From an uncultured bacterium (lineage in GTDB: Bacteria > Verrucomicrobiota > Kiritimatiellia > RFP12 > UBA1067), in assembly GCA_902773475.1 (NCBI GenBank), contig CACYEO010000020.1:1-22661 (forward strand): a stretch of DNA of 22,661 bases, in the 5' to 3' direction. Both the position numbers and the translations under genes were made by a program. The notes under the pieces are model-generated. The model searched no databases. It was not told the origin of the DNA and saw nothing but the letters and a program-made list of their open reading frames with translations. Each line of letters opens with the position of its first letter. Position 1 is the first letter of the stretch. Shown here piece by piece: positions 15,048-22,566 of this stretch.

Positions 15048-15159
15048 CCCCATTCCCCATTCCCCATCCCCCCACTCCCCATTCCCTATTGCCTAATCCC
15101 TCCAGCCTATTCCCTCTTCCCCATCCCCCATCCCCCTATTCCCTATTGCCTATTCCCCC
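15048..15159. repeat. C-rich heptamer array, CCCCATT / CCCTATT type
   Basis: Tracts of 3-6 C recur at roughly 7-base spacing: CCCCATT three times from 15048, then variants CCCTATT, GCCTAAT, CCCCAT and CCCCCTATT to 15159. The minus strand has five G4-or-longer runs between 15048 and 15080 with 2-3 base spacers, and another such set at 15119-15143, so both could fold as G-quadruplexes. The array ends about 50 bp before the rseP -10 element. An open frame through it encodes only Pro/Ser/Leu repeats and is not taken as a gene. Confidence 0.85.
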
Positions 15160-15208
15160 GAAGCACCGGCGGCGGGGCGTCGGGTTTTTCGCGGCGCCCC
15201 GCCGCTTG

Positions 15209-15217
15209 TGGTATACT
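15209..15217 (+). promoter_or_regulatory. Extended -10 promoter of rseP-ispG
   Basis: TGGTATACT, identical to the element at 4290-4298, lies 39 nt before the rseP ATG. No -35 hexamer is convincing. The predicted 5' leader is about 33 nt and contains an AGGA near the start codon. Confidence 0.5.
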
Positions 15218-15256
15218 GCGCGCCGTACCAGAAATCTGAAACCGGAACAGGATCGT

Positions 15257-16738
15257 ATGGAATACTTTCTCGAAAAACTCGGAACGGCCGGGGCCGTCGC
15301 GGCCGTGGTTCTGCTTTTCTCTCTTGCGATATTCATCCACGAATTCGGCCACTATCTCGCGGCGCGCATTCTCGGAATGAAGGTGGACGCCTTTTCAATA
15401 GGGTTCGGCCCGGCGATCTGGAAGAAAAAAATCGGCGGAATCGAATACAAAGTCTCCTGGTTCCTCTTCGGCGGGTATGTGGCGCTTCCGCAGCTCGATC
15501 CGGCCGGGATGGACAAAATCCAGGGCAAAAACAGCAAAAAGGACGGCGGTGAATCCGGCGGCGCGAAGGACGCATCCAGGGAGGAAACGCCGCCTCCGCT
15601 GCCCGACGCCCCGCCTTGGAAACGCATCATAGTGGCGGCGGCGGGGCCTTTCGGCAACGTCGTTCTCGCCGCAGTCATCGCCTGCATCCTTCCGTTCACA
15701 AGCGCGGAATTCGGAATGGCCGGCGCCACGGCGGGGAGCGTCCTCGCCGGATCGCCCGCGGACAAGGCCGGGATATTCCCCGGCGACAGGATAATTTCTA
15801 TCGGCGGAGAACCCGTCTCCTCGTTCAACGACATCAGAAACCAGATCGCGTTTGCGGGCGCGTCGAAAACCGAAATAGAGTTCGAGCGCGCCGCGCGCGT
15901 GACTGTGGCCGTTTCCACGAATGCCGTGAAAGTCGCCGCGGACGGCGGCGGGGATGCGGTGGAAACGGTCCTTGCGCCGATCCTGACGGACGCCGCCGCG
16001 GATCCGTCCGCGCAGACGTCTCATCCCTCCCCCGCGCCGGCTCGGTCTGTCAGGCGCGCCGGGGATTCCACCGTTTCGTCGTTCTTCGCCTCCGGCAGGA
16101 ACGTGGAATTCGACGGCGATCTTTTCCCAGTGCCTGAATGGAACGGCGGGGATCTGGCGCTTTCGTTCGAGCTTGCCGAAGGCGAAAGCCGTATTGCGAA
16201 GACGCAGATCGTCCCGCTCGCCGTGCCCGGCGGCGGAAGCGCGATAGGGATACTGTCTGTAGCGTCTAAGGCTCCCATGTGGATGGGATACCGCAATCCG
16301 GCCAAGCAGCTCGCGTGGGACTGCAAGAACATACTGCTCGTGCTCAAGAAACTCGTGACGCCGAAATCCGCCGGAAACACGGCGAAAGCGGTGTCCGGCC
16401 CGGTGGGGATCGGCAGGGTGCTCTACAAGACGGTGCGCAAGGATTTCTGGGGCGCGCTGGGCTTTCTGCGGTTCCTTTGCATAAACCTTGCGCTGCTGAA
16501 TCTCCTGCCCATCCCGGTTCTCGACGGCGGGCACATCGTGTTCGCGCTTTTCGAGGCGGTGACGCGCCGCAAGCCGAACCGCAAAATCGTGGAATGGACG
16601 ACGGCCGCGTTCGCGTTCCTTGTCATCGGGCTGATGCTGCTGCTCGTTTTCACGGACTCCAAACGCTGGATCGACGCCGGAATGGCCGAATCGAAGGCGC
16701 AAGAGGAACAGGTCGGGCGTTTCGTCACTGCCGAATGA
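15257..16738 (+). CDS. rseP: Site-2 intramembrane zinc metalloprotease, RseP family
   Basis: 493 residues from ATG 15257; an in-frame start at 15089 lies inside the heptamer array and upstream of the promoter. The first transmembrane helix holds the zinc motif H28-E-F-G-H32. The second conserved block, NLLPIPVLDGGH with D423, supplies the third ligand region in a late helix. One clear PDZ domain lies at about 150-220 (GSVLAGSPADKAGIFPGDRI). Residues about 85-115 are a hydrophilic, Lys/Gly/Pro-rich insertion, and residues 235-275 are also low-complexity, which explains why it is longer than the usual ~450. Family members cut anti-sigma factors and leftover signal peptides in the inner membrane; no sigma factor is in the window. 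It precedes ispG by 16 bp; dxr, a frequent neighbour, is absent. Confidence 0.92.
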   Translation: MEYFLEKLGTAGAVAAVVLLFSLAIFIHEFGHYLAARILGMKVDAFSIGFGPAIWKKKIGGIEYKVSWFLFGGYVALPQLDPAGMDKIQGKNSKKDGGESGGAKDASREETPPPLPDAPPWKRIIVAAAGPFGNVVLAAVIACILPFTSAEFGMAGATAGSVLAGSPADKAGIFPGDRIISIGGEPVSSFNDIRNQIAFAGASKTEIEFERAARVTVAVSTNAVKVAADGGGDAVETVLAPILTDAAADPSAQTSHPSPAPARSVRRAGDSTVSSFFASGRNVEFDGDLFPVPEWNGGDLALSFELAEGESRIAKTQIVPLAVPGGGSAIGILSVASKAPMWMGYRNPAKQLAWDCKNILLVLKKLVTPKSAGNTAKAVSGPVGIGRVLYKTVRKDFWGALGFLRFLCINLALLNLLPIPVLDGGHIVFALFEAVTRRKPNRKIVEWTTAAFAFLVIGLMLLLVFTDSKRWIDAGMAESKAQEEQVGRFVTAE

Positions 16739-16754
16739 GGCAAGGGGGTGTTGC

Positions 16755-17867
16755 ATGGCGGACGCTTCTTTTCTGCATTTCAATCGCAAACCCACGCGCC
16801 CCGTTTCCGTCGGCGGCGTGAAAATCGGCGGCGGCGCGCCCGTGTCCGTCCAGACGATGACGAACGCCGATCCGCACGACGCCGCGGCGCTTTCCGCGCA
16901 GATCGCGCGATCCGCCGCGGTCGGCGCGGATATCGTGCGGCTGACTGTCCCGGACATCGAGGCCGCCCGTGTTTTCGGCGCGGCCCGGCGTTCTTCCCCG
17001 GTGCCGCTTGTCGCGGACATCCACTTTGACTGGAATCTCGCGATCGCCGCGCTCGAAAACGGGGCGGATGCGCTGCGCTTGAACCCCGGAAACATAGGCG
17101 GCGCGGAAAACGTGCGCGCCGTTGCGCGCGCGGCCGCAAAACGCAGGATTCCAATACGCATAGGCGTGAACGGCGGTTCGCTCGAAGCGGACTTGACTGC
17201 GAAATACGGCTCCGCAGTGCCGGAGGCGCTCGTGGAATCCGCATTGCGCCACGCGGCGCTTCTCGAAGCCGAGGATTTCAGGGATATCGTGATTTCCGTG
17301 AAGGCGTCGGACGTTCCGCGGACTCTCGCGGCGTACCGGCTTCTCTCGGCGAAGACCGGATACCCCCTGCATCTCGGCGTGACCGAAGCCGGAACGCTCG
17401 TCCCGGGTATCGTCCGTTCGTCGGTCGCGCTCGGCGCGCTGCTGATGGAAGGCATCGGCGATACGATACGCGTGTCTCTGACGGACTTGCCGGAAAAAGA
17501 AGTGCGCGCCGGTGTGGAACTTCTCCGCTCGATAGGATTGCGCGCGCCTGGCGCGTCGATCGTCTCCTGCCCCACATGCGGCCGCACGAAGGTGGATCTT
17601 TTCAAAGCCGCCTCGGAAGTGGAAAACGCCCTTGAAGGATATTACATCGCCAACCCTTCCGCGCCGCGCCCGAACGTCGCGGTGATGGGTTGCGTCGTGA
17701 ACGGGCCTGGCGAAGCCAAACACGCGGATATCGCGCTTTGCGGCGGGAACGGCTGTTTTATCGCATTTTCGAAAGGCAGACGGCTCCCCGGCACGGTGGC
17801 GGAGCAGGACGCCGCGGCGACGGTTCTTTCGCTTGTGAAATCCTTCGGCGGCGCCGGATGCGCGTAG
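16755..17867 (+). CDS. ispG: 4-hydroxy-3-methylbut-2-enyl diphosphate synthase
   Basis: 370 residues. It converts MEcPP to HMBPP in the MEP isoprenoid pathway with a [4Fe-4S] cluster. The cluster ligands are C272 and C275 (SCPTCG), C313 (MGCVVNGPGE) and E320, with the same C-to-E spacing as in the E. coli enzyme. The TIM-barrel part shows VQTMTN, VADIHFD and ALRLNPGNIGG. This is the short two-domain bacterial form without the extra domain of plant enzymes. AGGGGG at 16743-16748 precedes the ATG. It is co-transcribed with rseP, and its product feeds undecaprenyl phosphate for the wall. Confidence 0.96.
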   Translation: MADASFLHFNRKPTRPVSVGGVKIGGGAPVSVQTMTNADPHDAAALSAQIARSAAVGADIVRLTVPDIEAARVFGAARRSSPVPLVADIHFDWNLAIAALENGADALRLNPGNIGGAENVRAVARAAAKRRIPIRIGVNGGSLEADLTAKYGSAVPEALVESALRHAALLEAEDFRDIVISVKASDVPRTLAAYRLLSAKTGYPLHLGVTEAGTLVPGIVRSSVALGALLMEGIGDTIRVSLTDLPEKEVRAGVELLRSIGLRAPGASIVSCPTCGRTKVDLFKAASEVENALEGYYIANPSAPRPNVAVMGCVVNGPGEAKHADIALCGGNGCFIAFSKGRRLPGTVAEQDAAATVLSLVKSFGGAGCA

Positions 17868-17885
17868 CGCCGCGGAGGGGGAATT

Positions 17886-17894
17886 TGGTATAAT
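17886..17894 (+). promoter_or_regulatory. Extended -10 promoter of the Lrp-type regulator
   Basis: TGGTATAAT (TGn plus a perfect -10) lies 31 nt before the ATG at 17926 in the 58-bp gap after ispG. No -35 hexamer is evident 17 bp upstream. Confidence 0.55.
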
Positions 17895-17895
17895 C

Positions 17896-17909
17896 GCTTC
17901 TTTTGAAGC
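17896..17909. promoter_or_regulatory. Inverted repeat at the transcription start, possible operator
   Basis: GCTTC-TTTT-GAAGC is a perfect 5-bp inverted repeat covering the predicted transcription start of the Lrp-type gene. Lrp/AsnC proteins often bind imperfect palindromes at their own promoters, so autoregulation is a reasonable inference; an mRNA 5' hairpin is the alternative. Confidence 0.35.
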
Positions 17910-17925
17910 CCACAGGAACGGAAAA

Positions 17926-18408
17926 ATGGACAACCTTCTCGAAGAATTGAAGAAAAACGGACGCGAAACGGCGGAGAATCTCGCAAAGATGCTCCAGAGC
18001 ACTCCCGCGGAAATAGAAGCCCGCATAGCGGAATATGAAAAGGCCGGCATAATCCGCGGCTTCCAGGCCCTCTTGAACCCGAACATGGTCGAAACGGACG
18101 ACGTGCACGCCGCGATAGAACTGAAAATCCGCCCCGAGCGCGAATCCGGTTTCGGTTCGATCGCCGACAGGATATCCCGGTTCCCCCAGGTCGATTCGTG
18201 CTTTCTCATGTCCGGCGGATACGATCTGCTTCTTTTCGTGACGGGCAAATCGCTTCAGGACGTGGCGCATTTCGTGGCGGCGGAGCTTTCCACGATAGAC
18301 GGCGTGCTTTCCACCGCCACCCATTTCATGCTGAAGACGTACAAGGATCAGGGCGTTGCAATGGAATGCCGCAACGGCGGCGAAGAACGCCTTTCCGTGA
18401 CACCTTGA
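17926..18408 (+). CDS. Lrp/AsnC family transcription regulator
   Basis: 160 residues. The N-terminal ~50 residues form the winged-helix DNA-binding part (ENLAKMLQSTPAEIEARIAEYEKAGIIRGF), where the final stretch is the family's typical GIIxGF. The C-terminal RAM domain (about 70-145) has the GGYDLLLFVTG strand-turn that binds amino-acid effectors and builds the octamer. The first helix of the usual HTH is somewhat degenerate. The next gene, 14 nt downstream, is a class I aminotransferase, the same arrangement as alaR-alaT of Bacillus; regulation of that enzyme by alanine or a related amino acid is inferred. CAGGAACGG upstream provides the ribosome site. Confidence 0.9.
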   Translation: MDNLLEELKKNGRETAENLAKMLQSTPAEIEARIAEYEKAGIIRGFQALLNPNMVETDDVHAAIELKIRPERESGFGSIADRISRFPQVDSCFLMSGGYDLLLFVTGKSLQDVAHFVAAELSTIDGVLSTATHFMLKTYKDQGVAMECRNGGEERLSVTP

Positions 18409-18421
18409 AAACGGAGCGGAC

Positions 18422-19588
18422 ATGAGAAGTTTCGTCACCGGAACCGTTCGCGACCTGCCGAAATCCGGAATACGCAGATTTTTCGACATTGTGGCGGATA
18501 TGAAAGACGTGGTTTCGCTCGGCGTGGGCGAGCCGGATTTCGACACCCCCTGGCATATATCGCGCACCGCCATAGCCGCGCTCGAAAACGGCGCCACGCA
18601 CTACACTTCGAACCTCGGAACGCCGCAGCTGCGGCGCGAAATAGCGAACTATCTGGACCGCCGGTTCAACGCGCGCTACGACTGGCGCAGCGAGATACTC
18701 GTCACCGTGGGCGTCTCCGAAGCGCTTGATCTCGTGTTGCGGGCGATATGCGATCCGGGCGACGAAGTCCTGTACCACGAGCCTTGCTTCGTGGCTTATC
18801 CCGCTGCGGTGAAACTCGCGCGCGCGGTTCCGGTTTCCGTGCCTACATACGCCGAAGAATCGTTCCGCTTGCGCGTTGAGGAGCTCGAAAAGCGCGTCAC
18901 GCCCCGCACCAAGGCGCTGCTCCTGAACTTCCCGTGCAACCCCACCGGCGCCGTTCTCTGCGAAGAGAATTTCCGCGAGCTTGCGGATTTCGCGGCGCGC
19001 CGCGATCTGCTGCTGATTTCCGACGAAGTCTATTCGGAGCTGGACTACACCGGCGCATTCCGTTCGTTCGCCTCGATGCCGGAGATCCGCGACAGGCTCG
19101 TTCTGCTGAACGGTTTTTCGAAGTCCTGGGCGATGACCGGCTTCCGCCTCGGCTACGCGTGCGGGCCGCGCGAAGTGATCGACGCGATGATGAAGATCCA
19201 CCAGTACGGAATCATGTCCGCGCCGACGCTTTCGCAGGCCGCCGGCGTGCGCGCCATGCGCGAGGGCGACGCGGACGTCGCGCGCATGCGCGAGGAATAC
19301 CGCAGGCGCAGGAACTTTCTCGTGGCGTCGCTGAACGGAATGGGCCTTGAAACCGTCATGCCCGACGGCGCGTTCTACGTGTTCCCGTCGATAAAATCCA
19401 CGGGGCTTTCTTCCGAGGAGTTCGCGCTGCGGCTTCTGAACGAGCATTCCGTGGCCGCCGTGCCGGGATGCGCTTTCGGCGAATGCGGCGAAGGCTACAT
19501 CCGCTGCTCGTACGCGACTTCGATGGAAAATCTGAAAACCGCCGTGAAACGCATTGGCGATTTCTCCGCCGCGCTCGCGCGGCGCTGA
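18422..19588 (+). CDS. PLP-dependent class I/II aminotransferase, alanine/aspartate type
   Basis: 388 residues, fold type I. The PLP-binding lysine is K234 in NGFSKSWAMTGFRLGY. Other family marks are GVGEPDFDTP near the N-terminus, YTSNLGTPQLRREIA, NFPCNPTGA and SDEVYSEL, and a late RCSYA whose Arg binds the substrate carboxylate. The closest pattern I know is the group holding AlaT/YugH and PatA. It likely moves amino groups between alanine or aspartate and 2-oxoglutarate; the exact substrate is not decidable here. It follows the Lrp-type gene by 14 nt with CGGAG as ribosome site and precedes icd by 16 nt. Confidence 0.9.
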   Translation: MRSFVTGTVRDLPKSGIRRFFDIVADMKDVVSLGVGEPDFDTPWHISRTAIAALENGATHYTSNLGTPQLRREIANYLDRRFNARYDWRSEILVTVGVSEALDLVLRAICDPGDEVLYHEPCFVAYPAAVKLARAVPVSVPTYAEESFRLRVEELEKRVTPRTKALLLNFPCNPTGAVLCEENFRELADFAARRDLLLISDEVYSELDYTGAFRSFASMPEIRDRLVLLNGFSKSWAMTGFRLGYACGPREVIDAMMKIHQYGIMSAPTLSQAAGVRAMREGDADVARMREEYRRRRNFLVASLNGMGLETVMPDGAFYVFPSIKSTGLSSEEFALRLLNEHSVAAVPGCAFGECGEGYIRCSYATSMENLKTAVKRIGDFSAALARR

Positions 19589-19604
19589 ACGCCGGAGGTG
19601 TGGA

Positions 19605-20807
19605 ATGTCAAACGCTAGAATAAAGATGGCCAACCCCGTCGCCGAAATGGACGGCGACGAAATGACGCGCATAATCTGGGCTGAAATCAAGGCGCGCCTG
19701 CTCGAGCCTTTCGTGGAACTGGATACCGAGTATTACGATCTGGGCCTGCCGAACCGCGACGCCACAGATGATGCGGTCACGCACCAGGCGGCGGAAGCCG
19801 TGAAGCGTCTGCGCGTGGGCGTGAAATGCGCCACGATAACGCCGAACTTCCAGCGCGTCGAGGAATACAAGCTCAAGAAGATGTGGCGCTCCCCCAACGG
19901 CACGATACGCAACGCCCTCGACGGAACCGTGTTCAGGAAGCCCGTTATCTGCAAACGGCTCAAACGCTACATTCCCGGATGGACCGAGCCGGTGACGGTG
20001 GCCCGCCACGGCTACGGCGACCTGTACCGCGACGCCGAAATCCGTGTGGACGGCCCCGGCTCCGCGGACCTCGTCTTCAAGGGCGCGGACGGTGCCGAAA
20101 AGCGCGAGCGCATCTACGATTTCGAAGGCCCGGGCGTTTTGCAGGGCTGCTACAACAAGGATTCCTCGATCCGCAATTTCGCCAGGTCGTGCTTCGAATT
20201 CGCGCTTTCCGAAAAACGCGACTTGTGGTTTTCCACAAAAGACACGATCATGAAGCAGTACGACGGGCTTTTCAAGGAGACTTTCGCCCGCATGTACGAA
20301 GAGGAGTACAGGGAACGCTTCGAAAAGGCCGGCATCACGTATTTCTACACGCTGATCGACGACGCCGTCGCCCGTCTCGTGAGGTCGAACGGCGGCATGG
20401 TGTGGGCGCTCAAGAATTACGACGGCGACGTCATGAGCGACATGGTCTCCGCCGCGTTCGGATCGCTTGCGATGATGACGTCCGTGCTCGTTTCCGCCGA
20501 CGGATGCTACGAATACGAAGCCGCCCACGGAACGGTCACGCGCCACTACTACAGGCATCTGAAGGGCGAAAAGACTTCCACAAACCCCGTCGCCACGATA
20601 TTCGCCTGGAGCGGCGCGCTGCGCAAGCGCGGCGAAATCGACGGCACTCCGGATCTCTGCCGTTTCGCTGATTCGCTTGAAAAGGCCACGCTCGGCACCA
20701 TCGAAGCGGGAACCGTCACGGGCGACCTCGCCGCGCTGATGGATCCGCGCCCGGAAGCGGTCGATACCAACGCGTTTCTCGACGCCGTAGCTTCGCGTAT
20801 CGCCTGA
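19605..20807 (+). CDS. icd: NADP-dependent isocitrate dehydrogenase, eukaryotic-type
   Basis: 400 residues from ATG 19605 with GGAGG at 19593-19597; the longer reading to 19554 overlaps the aminotransferase and is rejected. It oxidises isocitrate to 2-oxoglutarate, the amino acceptor of the enzyme encoded upstream. The sequence follows the homodimeric IDH family of mitochondria and some bacteria rather than the E. coli form: ANPVAEMDGDEMTRIIW at the start, substrate loop SPNGTIRN, metal-binding region TLIDDAVARLV / NYDGDVMSD, and NADP motif AAHGTVTRHYYRH with the Arg-His pair that favours NADP. The usual TITPDE is TITPNF here, while the following Arg of the substrate site is kept. It is the last gene of the + strand run. 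Confidence 0.95.
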   Translation: MSNARIKMANPVAEMDGDEMTRIIWAEIKARLLEPFVELDTEYYDLGLPNRDATDDAVTHQAAEAVKRLRVGVKCATITPNFQRVEEYKLKKMWRSPNGTIRNALDGTVFRKPVICKRLKRYIPGWTEPVTVARHGYGDLYRDAEIRVDGPGSADLVFKGADGAEKRERIYDFEGPGVLQGCYNKDSSIRNFARSCFEFALSEKRDLWFSTKDTIMKQYDGLFKETFARMYEEEYRERFEKAGITYFYTLIDDAVARLVRSNGGMVWALKNYDGDVMSDMVSAAFGSLAMMTSVLVSADGCYEYEAAHGTVTRHYYRHLKGEKTSTNPVATIFAWSGALRKRGEIDGTPDLCRFADSLEKATLGTIEAGTVTGDLAALMDPRPEAVDTNAFLDAVASRIA

Positions 20808-20823
20808 GCGCGCCGCCGCGCGC
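20808..20823. terminator. GC-only inverted repeat between convergent icd and umuC
   Basis: GCGCGC-CGCC-GCGCGC begins on the base after the icd stop and fills most of the 20-bp gap before the umuC stop. It could fold on both transcripts as a bidirectional terminator, but no T-run follows on either strand, so intrinsic termination is not assured. Confidence 0.4.
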
Positions 20824-20827
20824 CGGT

Positions 20828-22078
20828 TCAGCGCGCAACAAGAAGTTCGTCCCAGCGCGTCGTGGCGCGCGGTGAGAGTTTCGAGCGCTTCATCCGCCAT
20901 GCGGACTTGCCCGGGATTCCCGCCGCCGCGCTTGAAACGGTGCTTTTGCCGAAACGCGCGTTGATTGCGTCGACCGCCTTGTAGAGCGCGGTGTTCCTGC
21001 CGCGCGGCCGCGTTCCGGTTTCGAACAAGTCGCCCTGCGCGGGCGTCCCTTCCCGTTCCAGGCCGAAAAACACCACGCCCGATTTGCGGTAGCTCGCCCC
21101 CTCGCAGAAAAGGGCGGCCGAATCCTTGCGCAGGGCGGACAGGATTTCGTTCGTCGCGTTCGTCGGGCGCGGGAACATCACTGTGCGCTGCACCCACGTG
21201 TGCCGCTCTGCCGTGCCGATCTGCGCGTATGCGTTGCAGCCTGCCGCCGTCATGCCGCGGGTGCGCAGCTTTTCAGCCGCCGACGAGGCGAAATACGCCA
21301 GCGATTCGGCGAGCGCCTCGGCCGATGTCACGTATTCCCCGAAAGTGCGCGAACAGGTCAGCGACTCCGGATCGGCGTCTTCGCCGCGTTCCGTTGTGCA
21401 CGGAATCCCCCGCAGCTCCATCGCCGTGCGCAGCGCGGAAACCGATCCTGCCGCCCGGATCGATTCGTCCGGCATGTCGCGCAGCTCGAGCGCGGTGAAG
21501 ATTCCGAGCGACCGGAATTTCGCGGCGAGCCGCCTTCCGATTCCCCAGACTTCCTCCACCGGCAGTTTTCTCAGGACTTCCGAAGGGTCGCCCCTTAGCA
21601 CGAATACTCCGCCGCCGGTCTTTTTCGCCGCGTGGTTCGCTATCTTCGCGAGCGTTTTCGTGGCGGCGAAACCCACTCCGCACGGGATGCCCGTCCACTT
21701 CAGGATTTTCGCGCGGAGTTCCGCGCCGTATTTTTCAAGTTCGCTGTCGCCGCACGGCGGTTCGATGAACGCCTCGTCGATGGAATACTGCTCCACGCGC
21801 GGGGACGATTCGCGCAGTATCGACGCTATTCTGCGCGAAAAATCGGCGTACAGCTCGTAGTTCGACGACCGGAAGACGATTTCGCCGCTTTTCTCCCTGT
21901 CGCGCAGTTTGAAATACGGCGTGCCCATCGGTATCCCCAGCGCCTTGAACTCGTTGGAACGCGCCACGCAGCAGCCGTCGTTGTTGGAAAGGACGGCGAC
22001 GGCGCGTCCAGCAAGCGAAGGGTTCACGACCCGCTCGCAGGAGACGAAGAAATTGTTGCCGTCCACCAGTCCCGTCAT
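20828..22078 (-). CDS. umuC: Translesion DNA polymerase V catalytic subunit
   Basis: 416 residues, Y-family polymerase. Catalytic acids are D6 (LVDGNNFF) and D101-E102 (YSIDEAF). The thumb carries the helix-hairpin-helix segment VEEVWGIGRRLAAKF. The little-finger domain follows, and AQGDLF near the C-terminus is a beta-clamp-binding peptide. The short C-terminal tail (MKRSKLSPRATTRWDEL) is the typical UmuC ending. It inserts nucleotides opposite lesions after RecA-dependent activation with UmuD'2. The start overlaps the umuD stop as ATGA. Length and motif order are normal, so the gene appears intact. Confidence 0.95.
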   Translation of the reverse strand: MTGLVDGNNFFVSCERVVNPSLAGRAVAVLSNNDGCCVARSNEFKALGIPMGTPYFKLRDREKSGEIVFRSSNYELYADFSRRIASILRESSPRVEQYSIDEAFIEPPCGDSELEKYGAELRAKILKWTGIPCGVGFAATKTLAKIANHAAKKTGGGVFVLRGDPSEVLRKLPVEEVWGIGRRLAAKFRSLGIFTALELRDMPDESIRAAGSVSALRTAMELRGIPCTTERGEDADPESLTCSRTFGEYVTSAEALAESLAYFASSAAEKLRTRGMTAAGCNAYAQIGTAERHTWVQRTVMFPRPTNATNEILSALRKDSAALFCEGASYRKSGVVFFGLEREGTPAQGDLFETGTRPRGRNTALYKAVDAINARFGKSTVSSAAAGIPGKSAWRMKRSKLSPRATTRWDELLVAR

Positions 22079-22461
22079 AGTTTGTGTATGGCCGCGGTCA
22101 CGCGCCCGAATATCTCGAGCGTCCGCGCGCCGGAAAAACGTATGGCGGGGTATGCGGGATTCGCCGGCTCCAGCCAGACCTCCCTCCCCCGGCTGCGGAA
22201 TCTTTTCACCGTGAACTCGCCGTCCACGCTTGCTACTGCGATGTCTCCGTCCGCCGGTTCCAGCGAACGGTCCACCACTATCAGGTCGCCGTCGAATATC
22301 CCGGCGCCGTTCATGGAGTCGCCGGCCACGCGCAGGAAGTATGTTGCGGCGGGACGTTTCACGAGATAGGCGTTCAGATCGAGCGGCGGTTCTTCGTACT
22401 GTTCCGCGGGACTGGGGAATCCTGCGGCTACGGAGCCTTCTATTTTCGCTGTCGTGTCCAT
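22075..22461 (-). CDS. umuD: UmuD, self-cleaving subunit of DNA polymerase V
   Basis: 128 residues from ATG 22461; longer readings run through the promoter and heptamer array. Peptidase S24 family: cleavage site A13-G14 in AAGFPSPA, nucleophile S49 in GDSMNGAGI and general base K86 in TVKRF. There is no DNA-binding domain, so it is UmuD rather than LexA. The segment before the cleavage site is 13 residues, shorter than the 24 of E. coli UmuD. RecA-stimulated cleavage gives UmuD', which joins UmuC. No clear ribosome site precedes the ATG, and I could not identify a LexA operator with confidence. Confidence 0.93.
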   Translation of the reverse strand: MDTTAKIEGSVAAGFPSPAEQYEEPPLDLNAYLVKRPAATYFLRVAGDSMNGAGIFDGDLIVVDRSLEPADGDIAVASVDGEFTVKRFRSRGREVWLEPANPAYPAIRFSGARTLEIFGRVTAAIHKL

Positions 22462-22510
22462 GTGCGGCGTATAGGTGGATTTCGCTGTAAAGGCGTTTCT
22501 GCCGGCGCGA

Positions 22511-22516
22511 AGTATA
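22511..22516 (-). promoter_or_regulatory. -10 element of umuDC
   Basis: Minus-strand TATACT (preceded by TTTTTAG) lies 49 nt before the umuD ATG, leaving a leader of about 43 nt. The -35 position falls inside the heptamer array and does not resemble a consensus hexamer, as expected for an activated or weak promoter. Confidence 0.4.
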
Positions 22517-22531
22517 CTAAAAACCTGCCCG

Positions 22532-22566
22532 CCCCGTTCCCCGTTCCCCCTTCCCCGTTCCCCGTT
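22532..22566. repeat. C-rich heptamer array, CCCCGTT type
   Basis: Five C4-5 tracts separated by GTT or TT fill 22532-22566, giving (CCCCGTT)n on the + strand and (GGGGAAC)n on the umuDC coding strand. Five G4 runs with 2-3 base spacers satisfy a G-quadruplex pattern. The array is a one-base variant of the CCCCATT array at 15048. Downstream, 22567-22661 shows no gene I can support. Confidence 0.85.

Noticed and set aside
14810..15082. Minus-strand open frame across the superoxide reductase promoter, reading ARPLTPWYDFF
   Set aside because: It runs through a near-consensus promoter, the hairpin element and part of the heptamer array; beyond a four-residue resemblance to RAYT transposase starts it has no family pattern or ribosome site.
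15048..15159. CRISPR array
   Set aside because: Repeats are heptamers with 2-4 base spacers and no 20-50 base unique spacers.
15089..15256. N-terminal extension of rseP starting in the heptamer array
   Set aside because: The extension is repeat-encoded Pro/Ser/Leu, starts upstream of the promoter, and the ATG at 15257 puts the HEFGH helix at the usual position.
19608..21197. Minus-strand 529-residue open frame opposite icd
   Set aside because: Shadow of icd and umuC in G+C-rich DNA, Arg/Gly-rich, without motifs or ribosome site.
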